A DNA stretch of 64,000 nt from NCBI RefSeq assembly GCF_002760435.1, contig NZ_AUUU01000027.1, forward strand, positions 1 to 64,000, written 5' to 3'. Shown here one piece after another: positions 39,765 through 48,684 of the stretch. Numbering within the stretch: position 1 is the stretch's first letter; each line of letters starts with the position of its first letter. The notes under the pieces were generated by a model that worked only from the letters and a program-made list of their open reading frames with translations, did no database searches and was not told the DNA's origin. Source of the stretch: Clostridium sp. LS (lineage in GTDB: Bacteria > Bacillota > Clostridia > Clostridiales > Clostridiaceae). A program made the position numbers and the translations under genes.

Positions 39765-39795
39765 AACTGTAAATTGTTAACTGTTAACTGAATTA
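39765..39795. repeat. Heptamer repeat before the GlpA-like gene
   Basis: CTGTAAATTGTTAACTG and TTAACTGAATT repeat units match the arginine-operon clusters. They lie 15 bp before the start at 39810. Confidence 0.7.
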
Positions 39796-39809
39796 AAGGA
39801 GGATATATT

Positions 39810-41237
39810 ATGTATGATGTAGCAATAATTGGGGCAGGAGTCATTGGAGCGTCTATTTTTAGGGAACTTACTAAATATAATTTAAAAGTGGTTGCCTTAG
39901 AAAAAGAAAAGGATGTTTCAATGGGGACAAGTAAGGCGAATTCAGCAATTGTTCACGCCGGATATGATCCTGAAGAGGGAACCTTAATGGCAAAGTATAA
40001 TGTGCTAGGAAATGAAATGTTTGAGGATTTATGTAGGGAACTTAGCGTTCCTTTTAAAAGAAACGGATCACTTATTCTAGCTCTGAACGAAGAAGATTTG
40101 ATCACAGTAAAAAAACTTTTTGAAAACGGATGTAAAATAGGTGTAAAAGGCTTGAGAATATTAAATAAAGAGCAGGTATTAGAAATGGAACCTAATCTTA
40201 ATAAGGATATTAAAGGGGCATTATATGCACCAACCGGGGGTATAGTAGGGCCTTTTGAATATACCATTGCACTAGCTGAAAATGCAGTTCAAAATGGTGG
40301 GGAGATTAGACTAAAAAAAGAGGTTATTTCAATAGAAAAGAAGGATATATTTAGAATTTCCACCAATGATGGCGAAACTATAGAAGCTAAATTTGTTATA
40401 AATGCAGCAGGGCTTTATGCTGATAAAATTCACAATTTAATCTGCAAAGAAAGCTTTAAGATAATTCCAAGAAGTGGTGAATATTTAATAATGGATAAAA
40501 GTCAAGGGAACGTAGTTAGCCATACAATATTTCAATGTCCATCTAAACTTGGAAAAGGAGTTTTAGTAACTCCAACTGTCCATGGGAATTTAATGATTGG
40601 TCCTGATGCTAGAGATATAGATGATAAAGAAGATTTAGGAACAATTGCAGAAGGGTTAGAGGCTATAAGGGGAGCTTCAATGAATTCAACTAAAAAAGTT
40701 AATTTTAGAGAAAGTATAAGGAATTTTGCAGGCCTTAGAGCTAATGCGGATTCAGGAGATTTTATCGTAGAGGAAAATGATGAAATCAAGGGCTTCATTG
40801 ATGTAGCAGGAATGAAGTCGCCAGGATTATCAGCAGCACCTGCTATTGCCTTGGGTGTGGTAGACATATTAAGTAAAGCAGGATGTGTATTAGAAAAGAA
40901 AGAGAATTTCATAGCAAGAAGAGAGCAAGTTCGTTTCATGGAGTTATCATCTAAAGAAAAGGCTCAACTAATAAAAGAGAATCCGTTGTATGGAAGAATA
41001 GTATGTAGATGTGAAAGTATAACAGAAGGTGAAATAGTAGATGCAATAAAGAGGAGCTTTGGGGTGCTTTCATTAGATGGAGTTAAGAGGAGATGCAGGC
41101 CTGGAATGGGAAGATGTCAAGGTGGATTCTGCGGACCAAGAGTCCAAGAAATAATAGCTAGGGAATACAACATTCCACTAGAAAGTGTTGTTTTAGAAAA
41201 AGATAATTCCTATATCCTGGTAGGGAAAACAAAGTAG
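39810..41237 (+). CDS. GlpA/GlpO-like FAD-dependent glycerol-3-phosphate dehydrogenase
   Basis: A 475-residue flavoprotein. VAIIGAGVIGASIFREL (4-20) is the FAD dinucleotide fold, followed by the DAO-type oxidoreductase domain to about 370. A C-terminal BFD-like domain has CRCESITEGEI plus CRPGMGRCQGGFCGP, whose cysteines probably hold a 2Fe-2S cluster. It should oxidise glycerol 3-phosphate to dihydroxyacetone phosphate. It is grouped tightly with an NAD/FAD oxidoreductase (18 bp) and a DUF1667 gene, a trio that replaces GlpABC in many Firmicutes. Confidence 0.88.
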   Translation: MYDVAIIGAGVIGASIFRELTKYNLKVVALEKEKDVSMGTSKANSAIVHAGYDPEEGTLMAKYNVLGNEMFEDLCRELSVPFKRNGSLILALNEEDLITVKKLFENGCKIGVKGLRILNKEQVLEMEPNLNKDIKGALYAPTGGIVGPFEYTIALAENAVQNGGEIRLKKEVISIEKKDIFRISTNDGETIEAKFVINAAGLYADKIHNLICKESFKIIPRSGEYLIMDKSQGNVVSHTIFQCPSKLGKGVLVTPTVHGNLMIGPDARDIDDKEDLGTIAEGLEAIRGASMNSTKKVNFRESIRNFAGLRANADSGDFIVEENDEIKGFIDVAGMKSPGLSAAPAIALGVVDILSKAGCVLEKKENFIARREQVRFMELSSKEKAQLIKENPLYGRIVCRCESITEGEIVDAIKRSFGVLSLDGVKRRCRPGMGRCQGGFCGPRVQEIIAREYNIPLESVVLEKDNSYILVGKTK

Positions 41238-41254
41238 AAAGGCGAGGTAAATTT

Positions 41255-42508
41255 ATGAGTTATGAATTAATTGTAGTAGGTGGAGGACCAGCAGGCCTTG
41301 CCGCAGCATATGAAGCATATAATAATGGGATAAAAAAGATACTAATTATAGAAAGAGATAAAGAACTTGGAGGAATATTAAATCAATGTATCCATAATGG
41401 TTTTGGACTTCATACCTTTAAAGAAGAACTTACAGGCCCAGAATATGCTGGAAGATTTATTGAAATGATCAAGGATATAAAGGTGGAAGTTAAGCTTGAT
41501 ACTATGGTTTTAGAAATAGGAAAGGATAAGACAGTTTATGCAATAAATACAGAAGAAGGATATATGGAGCTTAAAGCTAAAGCTATAATTTTAGCAATGG
41601 GATGTAGGGAGAGAACAAGAGGTGCTATTAATATACCTGGGGATAGACCAGCAGGAGTATTTAGCGCAGGTGCTGCTCAAAGATATATTAATGTAGAAGG
41701 ATATATGCCTGGAAAAGAAGTGCTTATTTTAGGGTCAGGAGATATTGGGCTCATAATGGCAAGAAGAATGACTCTTGAAGGAGCGAAAGTTAAAGCTGTT
41801 GTTGAATTATGTCCATATTCAAATGGCCTAAATAGAAATATAGTTCAATGTTTAAATGACTACGATATTCCATTATACTTATCCCACACAGTAGTAGATA
41901 TAATAGGAAAAGAAAGGCTAGAAAAGGTAGTAATAGCAGAGGTAGATGAAAACAAAAGACCTATTAAAGGAACTGAAAAGGAATTTAGTGTAGATACTCT
42001 ATTGTTATCAGTTGGATTGATTCCAGAAAATGAATTATCTTTTAATGCTGGAATTGATGGAGATAGAAGAACCAATGGTTTAATTGTTACAGAAAGCATG
42101 GAAACTTCAGTAGATGGAATATTTGCCTGTGGTAATGTAGTTCATGTTCATGATTTAGTTGATTTTGTAACTCAAGAATCAAAACATACAGGATTTTCAG
42201 CTGCTAAATATATTAAAGGGGAGCTTAAAAAAGATAAATATGTAAATATAATAAACGGTTCAAATGTTAACTATACAGTTCCTCAAAGACTAAATGTAGA
42301 TGCTGTTGATGATAAATTAACTATATTTATGAGAGTAAATAATATATATGAAAATAAAGTATTGGTTGTAAGAAGTAATAATGAAATTATTGCTAAATTT
42401 AAAAGAGCTCATCTAGCACCATCGGAAATGGAAAAAGTGGTTTTAGGTAAAGTTCTATTAGGTAAGGTTAAAGGTGATATAACAATATCATTAGAGGATG
42501 GTGAGTAA
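41255..42508 (+). CDS. NAD(P)/FAD-dependent oxidoreductase, GlpA partner
   Basis: A 417-residue pyridine-nucleotide-disulfide-type flavoprotein. ELIVVGGGPAGLAAAYEA (4-21) is the FAD site, and VLILGSGDIGLIMARRM (about 155-171) the NAD(P) site. No CxxC redox disulfide is present in the usual place. Between the GlpA-like and DUF1667 genes, it probably passes electrons from the dehydrogenase to NAD or another carrier. It overlaps the window of the DUF1667 start. Confidence 0.85.
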   Translation: MSYELIVVGGGPAGLAAAYEAYNNGIKKILIIERDKELGGILNQCIHNGFGLHTFKEELTGPEYAGRFIEMIKDIKVEVKLDTMVLEIGKDKTVYAINTEEGYMELKAKAIILAMGCRERTRGAINIPGDRPAGVFSAGAAQRYINVEGYMPGKEVLILGSGDIGLIMARRMTLEGAKVKAVVELCPYSNGLNRNIVQCLNDYDIPLYLSHTVVDIIGKERLEKVVIAEVDENKRPIKGTEKEFSVDTLLLSVGLIPENELSFNAGIDGDRRTNGLIVTESMETSVDGIFACGNVVHVHDLVDFVTQESKHTGFSAAKYIKGELKKDKYVNIINGSNVNYTVPQRLNVDAVDDKLTIFMRVNNIYENKVLVVRSNNEIIAKFKRAHLAPSEMEKVVLGKVLLGKVKGDITISLEDGE

Positions 42509-42509
42509 A

Positions 42510-42863
42510 ATGGAAAAAGAATTGATTTGTATATGCTGCCCTAAGGGGTGTCATTTGAAAGTGGATGCTCAAATGAATAATGTTCAAGGCAATGGCTGTG
42601 GTCGAGGTGAAGAGTATGGAATAAATGAGGTTACAAACCCGGTTAGAATAATAACATCTACTGTTAAGGTAGAAAATGGAGAATTGCCGGTAGTTCCTGT
42701 GAAAACAAATGCTCCAATATCTAAAGGATTAAATTTTAAATGCATGGAAGAAATAAATAAAGCCATAGTAAGTGCTCCAATAAAAATTGGTCAGGTTATA
42801 ATAAAAAATATACTTGGAACAGGCGTAGACATAGTTGCGACAAGAAGTATACATCAAAAGTAG
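42510..42863 (+). CDS. DUF1667 protein, third member of the glp oxidoreductase trio
   Basis: A 117-residue protein with four N-terminal cysteines (CICCPKGC within the first 15 residues, then NGCGRGEEYG). This suggests a bound metal or Fe-S cluster. The family almost always follows the two flavoprotein genes seen here and may act as the Fe-S subunit. ATG 42510 has GGTGAG 6 bases upstream; an in-frame ATG at 42498 lies inside the preceding gene. Confidence 0.83.
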   Translation: MEKELICICCPKGCHLKVDAQMNNVQGNGCGRGEEYGINEVTNPVRIITSTVKVENGELPVVPVKTNAPISKGLNFKCMEEINKAIVSAPIKIGQVIIKNILGTGVDIVATRSIHQK

Positions 42864-42875
42864 AACTTAATCAAA

Positions 42876-42912
42876 GGCATCATCGTTTTTATAATGGTGA
42901 TGTTTTTTTTTA
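42876..42912 (+). terminator. Terminator of the glp operon
   Basis: GGCATCATC pairs with GGTGATG, followed by TTTTTTTTT, 13 bp after the DUF1667 stop. Confidence 0.88.
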
Positions 42913-43041
42913 TTAAATATATGGATAAATTATAGTTGCAATTAAATTTATGTTATGATTTATGAAGAAGAACTAATAGTGAATATATTTTGAAAAAGTT
43001 AATTATATGCATATTAAAAACTAGAGAGGAGATTTCTTATA

Positions 43042-43719
43042 ATGAAAGGTATAGGAGTTTTTGATATTTTAGGACCTATTATGATAGGTCCATCAAGTTC
43101 ACATACAGCAGGTGCAGCAAGGCTTGGAAGAATTGCAAGAAGTATAGCAGGTGAGGAGATTGCAGAGGTGACATTTCTACTACATGGGTCTTTTGCGAAA
43201 ACATATAAAGGACATGGTACAGATAGAGCCTTGGTTGCAGGGATTTTGGGAATGGAGCCGAGCGATGAAAGGCTTAAAGATTCTCTAGATATTGCAAAGA
43301 AAAAGAAAATTAATTTTTTATTTAAAGAAGCTGACCTAGGAGAGGTCCACCCAAATACAGTAAAATTTATTATGCGTACTATAAGTGATAATTATTGCGA
43401 GGTCATGGGATCATCTATTGGCGGCGGAAATATTAAGATTTTAGAAGTTAATGACAATGAAGTTGATTTTACTGGAATGTACGAAACGTTAGTTGTAGCA
43501 CATAAAGATGTTCCAGGAGTAATTAATAAAGTTACAAGTGTGCTTTATAGTGAAAATATAAATGTAGCTTTTATGAGAGTTTTTAGACATCAAAGAGGTG
43601 AGGAAGCTATGATGATTTTTGAAATGGATAATAAGGTAAGTGATAATTTAATTAAAAAGATAAAAAATATAGAACTAGTACATAAAGTGATTTCAATTAG
43701 TCCAGCTAAAATCAGTTAA
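43042..43719 (+). CDS. sdaAB: L-serine dehydratase, beta subunit
   Basis: A 225-residue subunit with MIGPSSSHTAGAARLGRIAR (14-33), typical of the beta chain. A C-terminal ACT domain (about 150-220) may sense an amino acid. With the alpha subunit it deaminates serine to pyruvate and ammonia. The two genes are 27 bp apart; a heptamer repeat (AGTTAACAGTTAC) lies at the junction. Confidence 0.95.
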   Translation: MKGIGVFDILGPIMIGPSSSHTAGAARLGRIARSIAGEEIAEVTFLLHGSFAKTYKGHGTDRALVAGILGMEPSDERLKDSLDIAKKKKINFLFKEADLGEVHPNTVKFIMRTISDNYCEVMGSSIGGGNIKILEVNDNEVDFTGMYETLVVAHKDVPGVINKVTSVLYSENINVAFMRVFRHQRGEEAMMIFEMDNKVSDNLIKKIKNIELVHKVISISPAKIS

Positions 43720-43746
43720 CAGTTACGAAAGGCAGAGTGATTATAT

Positions 43747-44622
43747 ATGATTGCAAAAAATGGAGTTGAATTATTAGAGATATGTAGTAAGAAGAATATT
43801 TCATTGAGTGAATATGCTATAAGGTTCGAGATGGAACAAAGGGGATTAACTAGAGATGAAGTAATAGATAAAATGAAGAAAAATTTAAAGGTTATGATTT
43901 CAGCAGCCAATGAGGGAATGGAAAAGGAAGTTTATTCAGTGAGCGGTCTAATAGGTGGAGATGCTTTTAAAATAAATAATTATGTTAAGAGTGGGAATAG
44001 CTTAACGGGAGATGTAACAAATATGGCGATGGCGATGGCGCTTTCCTCATCAGAAGTTAATGCATCAATGGGAAAGATAGTTGCCTGCCCAACAGCTGGA
44101 TCTTGTGGAATACTGCCAGCGGTAATTTTAAGTGCAGGAAAAAAGCTTAATCTAGATGAGAATGGACTTTTAAACGGGCTATTTGCAGCTGCAGCAGTAG
44201 GGCTGATTATTGGCTTGAATGCAACATTATCAGGAGCAGAAGGTGGATGTCAAGCAGAATGTGGTTCAGCTTCTGCAATGGGAGCAGCAGCTGTTGTTGA
44301 AATGATGGGAGGAACTCCAGAAATGAGTTTAAATGCAGCAGCCATAGTAATTAAAAATGTATTAGGACTTGTATGTGATCCAGTAGCAGGTCTTGTTGAA
44401 ATACCTTGTGCAAAGAGAAATGCTCAAGGTGCTATAACTGCCTTATGCATGGCTGATATGGTAATGGCAGGAGTTGCATCTAAAATACCATTTGACGATA
44501 CCGTAAGTGCAATGTATAAGGTTGGAAAAAGCTTACCAGAATCACTTAGAGAAACGGCTTTAGGTGGAATAGCTGTAACTAAAGAGGGATTAAGACTTAG
44601 GGAACAAGTTTTTGGAAAGTAA
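43747..44622 (+). CDS. sdaAA: L-serine dehydratase, alpha subunit (4Fe-4S)
   Basis: A 291-residue subunit carrying the oxygen-sensitive 4Fe-4S cluster. Candidate ligands are in CPTAGSCGILPA, EGGCQAECGSA and VCDPVAGLVEIPC. It is fused neither to the beta subunit nor to a PLP domain, the usual arrangement in Firmicutes. The stop is followed directly by a strong terminator. Confidence 0.95.
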   Translation: MIAKNGVELLEICSKKNISLSEYAIRFEMEQRGLTRDEVIDKMKKNLKVMISAANEGMEKEVYSVSGLIGGDAFKINNYVKSGNSLTGDVTNMAMAMALSSSEVNASMGKIVACPTAGSCGILPAVILSAGKKLNLDENGLLNGLFAAAAVGLIIGLNATLSGAEGGCQAECGSASAMGAAAVVEMMGGTPEMSLNAAAIVIKNVLGLVCDPVAGLVEIPCAKRNAQGAITALCMADMVMAGVASKIPFDDTVSAMYKVGKSLPESLRETALGGIAVTKEGLRLREQVFGK

Positions 44623-44623
44623 A

Positions 44624-44655
44624 AAGCAGCAAGCATAAAATTATGCTTGCTGCTT
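44624..44655. terminator. Bidirectional terminator between sdaAA and the ABM gene
   Basis: A perfect 15-bp stem (AAGCAGCAAGCATAA / TTATGCTTGCTGCTT) has only a 2-base loop and fills the gap between convergent genes. Confidence 0.92.
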
Positions 44656-44656
44656 C

Positions 44657-44941
44657 CTATACTTCTTTGTACAGATTTACTTCAAAACTTCCAACACTTA
44701 GATTAACTAATAAAGGGAATAGTAATTTAAAATGATCACTATTATTATGTAAATCTATTGCTTTTTGATCTTGCCACTCTTCTATAAAGGTAAGTACAGA
44801 TTCATCGTTTAAATCTTCAAATAAGCTATAAGAAATGCAACCAGCTTCTTGTCTACTTTTTTCTATTAATTCTTTTGCTAATTTAATATATGTTTCTTTC
44901 TCTTCAATTTTAATTGTATTTTTTGCTACTATTTTTATCAT
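44657..44941 (-). CDS. Antibiotic biosynthesis monooxygenase (ABM) domain protein
   Basis: A 94-residue dimeric alpha-beta barrel protein of the YgiN/ABM group (SRQEAGCISYSLFEDLNDESVLTFIEEWQDQKAIDLH). Members include quinol monooxygenases and oxidative-stress proteins; in an anaerobe the role is unclear. It stands alone. Confidence 0.85.
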   Translation of the reverse strand: MIKIVAKNTIKIEEKETYIKLAKELIEKSRQEAGCISYSLFEDLNDESVLTFIEEWQDQKAIDLHNNSDHFKLLFPLLVNLSVGSFEVNLYKEV

Positions 44942-45157
44942 AGTAATTCCCCTTTTTATATTTTTATTAAAATTATATCATCCATAGAATATTTTTGCTA
45001 CCAGAATATGTGAAATTATCCATATGGTGATTGGCGTTGTCTAAATATATAACATCATTAATTATTGTTTAGAGAGATGAAGTTGTATATAATAACAATA
45101 AAATTAAGTTTATTACAATATATTTTAAGATATATTATTTTTAGAAGAGGAGTTAAT

Positions 45158-45847
45158 ATGAGTTTAATAATAAGAGATCAAATTACTATTCTTATAGTCG
45201 ATGACGAAAAAAGTATTGTGGATTTTATTAAGATGGGATTAGAAGCAGAAGGGTATTTAGTATATGAAGCTTTTACTGGAAATGAAGCAATTGAACTAGC
45301 TTATAAAATAAATCCTAATATAGTAATATTAGATATTATGCTGCCTGGAATGGACGGATATGAAGTGTGCTCAAGACTTAAAAAATCAATTAAGACATCA
45401 ATAATTATGCTTACTGCAAGAGATGATGTTGATGACAAAGTAAGGGGATTAGAGCTTGGAGCTGATGATTATATGGCAAAGCCTTTTAGTTTTAAAGAAC
45501 TTTTAGCTCGTATTAATGCAAGGATAAGAAATAGCTTCCCAGAATTAAGTCAGATAACAAATGTTGGAGAGTTTACAATAGATGATAAAGCTCACGAAAT
45601 AACCTATTGTGGAAAAATATTAGATTTGCCGCCAACCCAGTATAACTTACTAAAATATTTAATCATGAACAATGGAATAGCCTTAAGTAAATCACTAATA
45701 CTTGAAAAAGTATGGGGATATGATTTTAATGGAGAAGAAAACATTGTTGAGGTATACATAAGGTATTTAAGAGATAAAATTGATGATAAGGACCATAGTA
45801 TAATAAGAACTGTCCGCGGTGTTGGGTATAAAATGGTGGCACAATGA
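45158..45847 (+). CDS. OmpR/PhoB-family response regulator
   Basis: A 229-residue regulator. The receiver domain has the acidic pair Asp15/Asp16, phospho-acceptor Asp59 in VILDIMLPG, and the KPF lysine. A C-terminal winged-helix domain follows (about 130-226). The ATG at 45158 follows GAGGAG; upstream in-frame codons are not typical. It overlaps the kinase gene by 4 bp. Its likely targets are the two redox transcription units downstream, which share a direct-repeat operator with the 11-bp spacing used by this family. Confidence 0.9.
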   Translation: MSLIIRDQITILIVDDEKSIVDFIKMGLEAEGYLVYEAFTGNEAIELAYKINPNIVILDIMLPGMDGYEVCSRLKKSIKTSIIMLTARDDVDDKVRGLELGADDYMAKPFSFKELLARINARIRNSFPELSQITNVGEFTIDDKAHEITYCGKILDLPPTQYNLLKYLIMNNGIALSKSLILEKVWGYDFNGEENIVEVYIRYLRDKIDDKDHSIIRTVRGVGYKMVAQ

Positions 45848-47373
45848 AAAAATTAAGAAATAAATTTAAAGTAAAAAGTTTGAAATGGCAATTGTTATTT
45901 CGCTTTCTCATAATATTAATTTTATTATTGGGGATAATGGGGCTTTTTCAGTATATAAGTATGAAAAATTATTTATATAATACAAAGGTGCAAGTACTTC
46001 ATGAAAGGTTTCATAATTTAGATTTTAAAAAAATGTCAGAAGAAAATATGGATGATATAACTGAAAGTGATACTAAAGAAATCTTAAAGAATTTATGGGA
46101 TAAAAATATGAGTGTAGCTCTAATAAATAAAAATGGAAAGCTGTTAGGTGAAAGAAGTAATATAGATACACCTAAAGATGATGATGATGGAGATGATGAT
46201 TCTAAGGAGCCAGATGAACGAAAAAGAGAAGAAATACCAGTACCAGTACTTTCTAAAGAGAAGTATATGAGTATTTGCAATGAACAAGGGAATTTAGAAC
46301 ATACCTATGAAATTGTAAGAGATGAAAATAATAATTGTCAAATGGTTGCATGGATAAAGGTTGGGGATTTAAATTCACCATCAGGATTAATACAATTGAG
46401 CACACCTATAGATGATATTACAAGTATTTTAGACAGGCAAGAGTACGTACATATTAGTCTTTCAATTATGATTCTCATAATTGGAACAATACTTGGAATC
46501 GCTATTTTTAATCGAACCTTGAAGCCGTTATATAAGATAACTGATACTGTGGAAGGAATAAGTGTAAATGATCTACATACAAGACTTGAGGAAGAAAATG
46601 GTCAGTTAGAAATTGATAGGTTATCAAAATCCTTTAATATTATGCTGGAAAGAATAGAGACATCATTTGAAAAAGAACAGTTTATCAAGGAAAAAATGAG
46701 ACGCTTTGTATCTGATGCATCTCATGAATTACGTACACCACTAACCTCAATTCATGGCTTTGTTGAAGTATTGTTAAGAGGGGCGGCAAAAAATCAGGAA
46801 AAATTAGATTTAGCTTTAAACAGTATATTAATGGAAAGCGAAAGACTTACAAAATTGGTAAATGATCTTTTAATATTAACTAGGTTAGATCAGCAGCCTA
46901 CCATTGAAATAAAAAAAGAGAATTTAAGTGATGTTATAAATGAAATAATCCCTCAACTTCAGATACTTTCTAAAAATAGAATTTTAAATTTAAAGTTGAA
47001 GGATAATATATATGTATATATAAATAAAAATCAAATTAAACAAGTAATATTCAACATAACTCAAAATGCTGTGATTCATACTGATAAAGAAAAAGGTGTT
47101 ATAACAATTTCTACAAGTATTGAAGATTACAAAAATAAAGCTTTTGCAGTTTTAAAGATATCTGATAATGGAACTGGCATACCTAAAGAGCATTTAGATA
47201 AAATATATGATAGGTTTTTCAGAAGTGATTATCATAGATCTAGAGATCAAGGAGGATATGGGTTAGGGCTTTCTATAGTAAAATCAATAATAGATAGCAA
47301 TCATGGAGAAATTAGTGTAGAAAGCGAGCTTGGAGTTGGGACAACATTCTCAATATATTTAAAATTAAAATAA
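45844..47373 (+). CDS. Sensor histidine kinase with acidic extracytoplasmic loop
   Basis: A 509-residue membrane kinase. TM1 is 16-38, the extracytoplasmic sensor 39-202, TM2 203-223, and HAMP 224-275. HisKA carries His294 in SHELRTPLTS, and the ATPase domain has N, G1 (DNGTGIP) and G2 (GGYGLGLS) boxes. The sensor contains a strongly acidic run (residues 111-126, with eight Asp plus Glu), which could bind a cation. It pairs with the response regulator at 45158. Confidence 0.92.
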   Translation: MKKLRNKFKVKSLKWQLLFRFLIILILLLGIMGLFQYISMKNYLYNTKVQVLHERFHNLDFKKMSEENMDDITESDTKEILKNLWDKNMSVALINKNGKLLGERSNIDTPKDDDDGDDDSKEPDERKREEIPVPVLSKEKYMSICNEQGNLEHTYEIVRDENNNCQMVAWIKVGDLNSPSGLIQLSTPIDDITSILDRQEYVHISLSIMILIIGTILGIAIFNRTLKPLYKITDTVEGISVNDLHTRLEEENGQLEIDRLSKSFNIMLERIETSFEKEQFIKEKMRRFVSDASHELRTPLTSIHGFVEVLLRGAAKNQEKLDLALNSILMESERLTKLVNDLLILTRLDQQPTIEIKKENLSDVINEIIPQLQILSKNRILNLKLKDNIYVYINKNQIKQVIFNITQNAVIHTDKEKGVITISTSIEDYKNKAFAVLKISDNGTGIPKEHLDKIYDRFFRSDYHRSRDQGGYGLGLSIVKSIIDSNHGEISVESELGVGTTFSIYLKLK

Positions 47374-47376
47374 ATA

Positions 47377-47430
47377 AAAAAAGGATGTTACAAAATAGAT
47401 TTATTATATTATTTTGTAACATCTTTTTTT
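47377..47430 (+). terminator. Terminator after the two-component genes
   Basis: AAAAAAGGATGTTACAAAAT pairs with ATTTTGTAACATCTTTTTTT, giving a strong hairpin with a T-run. Confidence 0.92.
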
Positions 47431-47520
47431 GTATATTTCTTTATTCCAGTGATTAAAATATCAACGCATCTTTAGTTTAAGATATTGCTAAGTAGAATCT
47501 GGGTGAAGAACCTTATATAA

Positions 47521-47576
47521 TTCTCAGCAAATTCTAAGCTTGCACTAAGGATACGTTAAGACTTTTTTGCTATAAT
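47521..47576 (+). promoter_or_regulatory. Four-half-site operator and promoter of the apbE operon
   Basis: TTCTCAG (47521), TTCTAAG (47532), CTAAG (47545) and TTAAG (47556) lie 11, 13 and 11 bp apart, then TATAAT at 47571. There is no -35 consensus, as expected for an activator-dependent promoter. The same arrangement with identical spacing lies before the paralogous redox gene at 51354. Confidence 0.78.
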
Positions 47577-47612
47577 CTGAGCAATAAGGAAATTCATAAA
47601 TATTTTAGGTAG

Positions 47613-48662
47613 GTGAGCGTTATAAGTACAGTAAGTATTTTCATAGTGATGATTGGAATAATAATAGCTATTTTATTTTTTATATTTGTGACTGGTAAAT
47701 ATGAAAAACATGAAGCGGCTAAGAGCAGCTACGCTCTTGGAACTTTGATTAATTTAAGAGCAAGTGGAAATAAAGCTCAAATAGCAATAGACAAAGCTCT
47801 AGAAAGGTTAAACGAAATTGACGATAGAATGTCAGCCTTTAAAGAAAGTAGTGATATATCAAAAATTAATTTAAGTGCAGGAAATAAGGGGGAGAAAGTA
47901 AATAGAGACACCTATTTTGTAGTTAAAAAAGCCATAGAATACAGTGAAATCTTAGAAGGTACTTTTGATCCAACTATAAGACCATTAGTAAAGTTATGGA
48001 GTATAGGTACAAAAGAAGAAAAAGTTCCAGAAAAATCTCAAATAGAGAAGGTATTAAAACTTGTAAATTATAATGATGTTATTTTGGGTGAAGAAAATAA
48101 TTCAATAATGCTAAAACATAATAATCAGGCTTTAGACGTTGGAGGAATTGCAAAGGGATTTGCAGCTGATGAAGTAAGGGATATTTTTTATCAACATGGT
48201 ATAAAAAGTGCATTAATTGATTTGGGTGGAAATATTTTTGCTCTTGGAAGTAAGGAAGATGGTTCCTCTTGGAAGGTTGGAATTCAAAACCCATTTAAAC
48301 CTAGGGGAGAATTCATAGGAATATTAAGTGTAAAAGATAAATCAATAGTAACCTCAGGTAATTACGAAAGGTATTTTATGAAAGATGGAAAGAGATTTCA
48401 TCATATAATTGATCCTAAAACAGGATATCCATCACAAAGTAAAATTATAAGTGCAACTATTATATCAGATAATTCAATTGATGGAGATGGCTTATCAACT
48501 GGTGTTTACATAATTGGTATTGATAAAGCTATGAAGATTATAGAAGCTATAGATGGTATTGATGCAATATTTATTACAGAAGATAAAGAGATATATAAAA
48601 CATCAGGAATTAATGAAAGTATTTTTACATTAACAGATAGTGAATTTTTTGAAGGAATATAG
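47613..48662 (+). CDS. apbE: FAD:protein FMN transferase (ApbE)
   Basis: A 349-residue enzyme anchored by an N-terminal membrane segment (about 5-28), acting outside the cytoplasm. It transfers FMN from FAD to a Thr in the SGAT-type motif of FMN-binding domains. Family blocks are present: DRMSAFKESSDISKIN, LDVGGIAKGFAADEV, ALIDLGGNIFALG and GDGLSTGVYIIG. The start at GTG 47613 is uncertain; an in-frame ATG at 47649 would shorten the anchor. The next gene encodes a protein with three such FMN domains, its obvious substrate. Confidence 0.9.
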   Translation: MSVISTVSIFIVMIGIIIAILFFIFVTGKYEKHEAAKSSYALGTLINLRASGNKAQIAIDKALERLNEIDDRMSAFKESSDISKINLSAGNKGEKVNRDTYFVVKKAIEYSEILEGTFDPTIRPLVKLWSIGTKEEKVPEKSQIEKVLKLVNYNDVILGEENNSIMLKHNNQALDVGGIAKGFAADEVRDIFYQHGIKSALIDLGGNIFALGSKEDGSSWKVGIQNPFKPRGEFIGILSVKDKSIVTSGNYERYFMKDGKRFHHIIDPKTGYPSQSKIISATIISDNSIDGDGLSTGVYIIGIDKAMKIIEAIDGIDAIFITEDKEIYKTSGINESIFTLTDSEFFEGI

Positions 48663-48684
48663 CGTAAGAAAAGGAGTAATAAAT

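Noticed and set aside
45065-45157. Extended N-terminus of the response regulator
   Set aside because: The added residues are hydrophobic and unlike receiver domains; the ATG at 45158 has GAGGAG in front.
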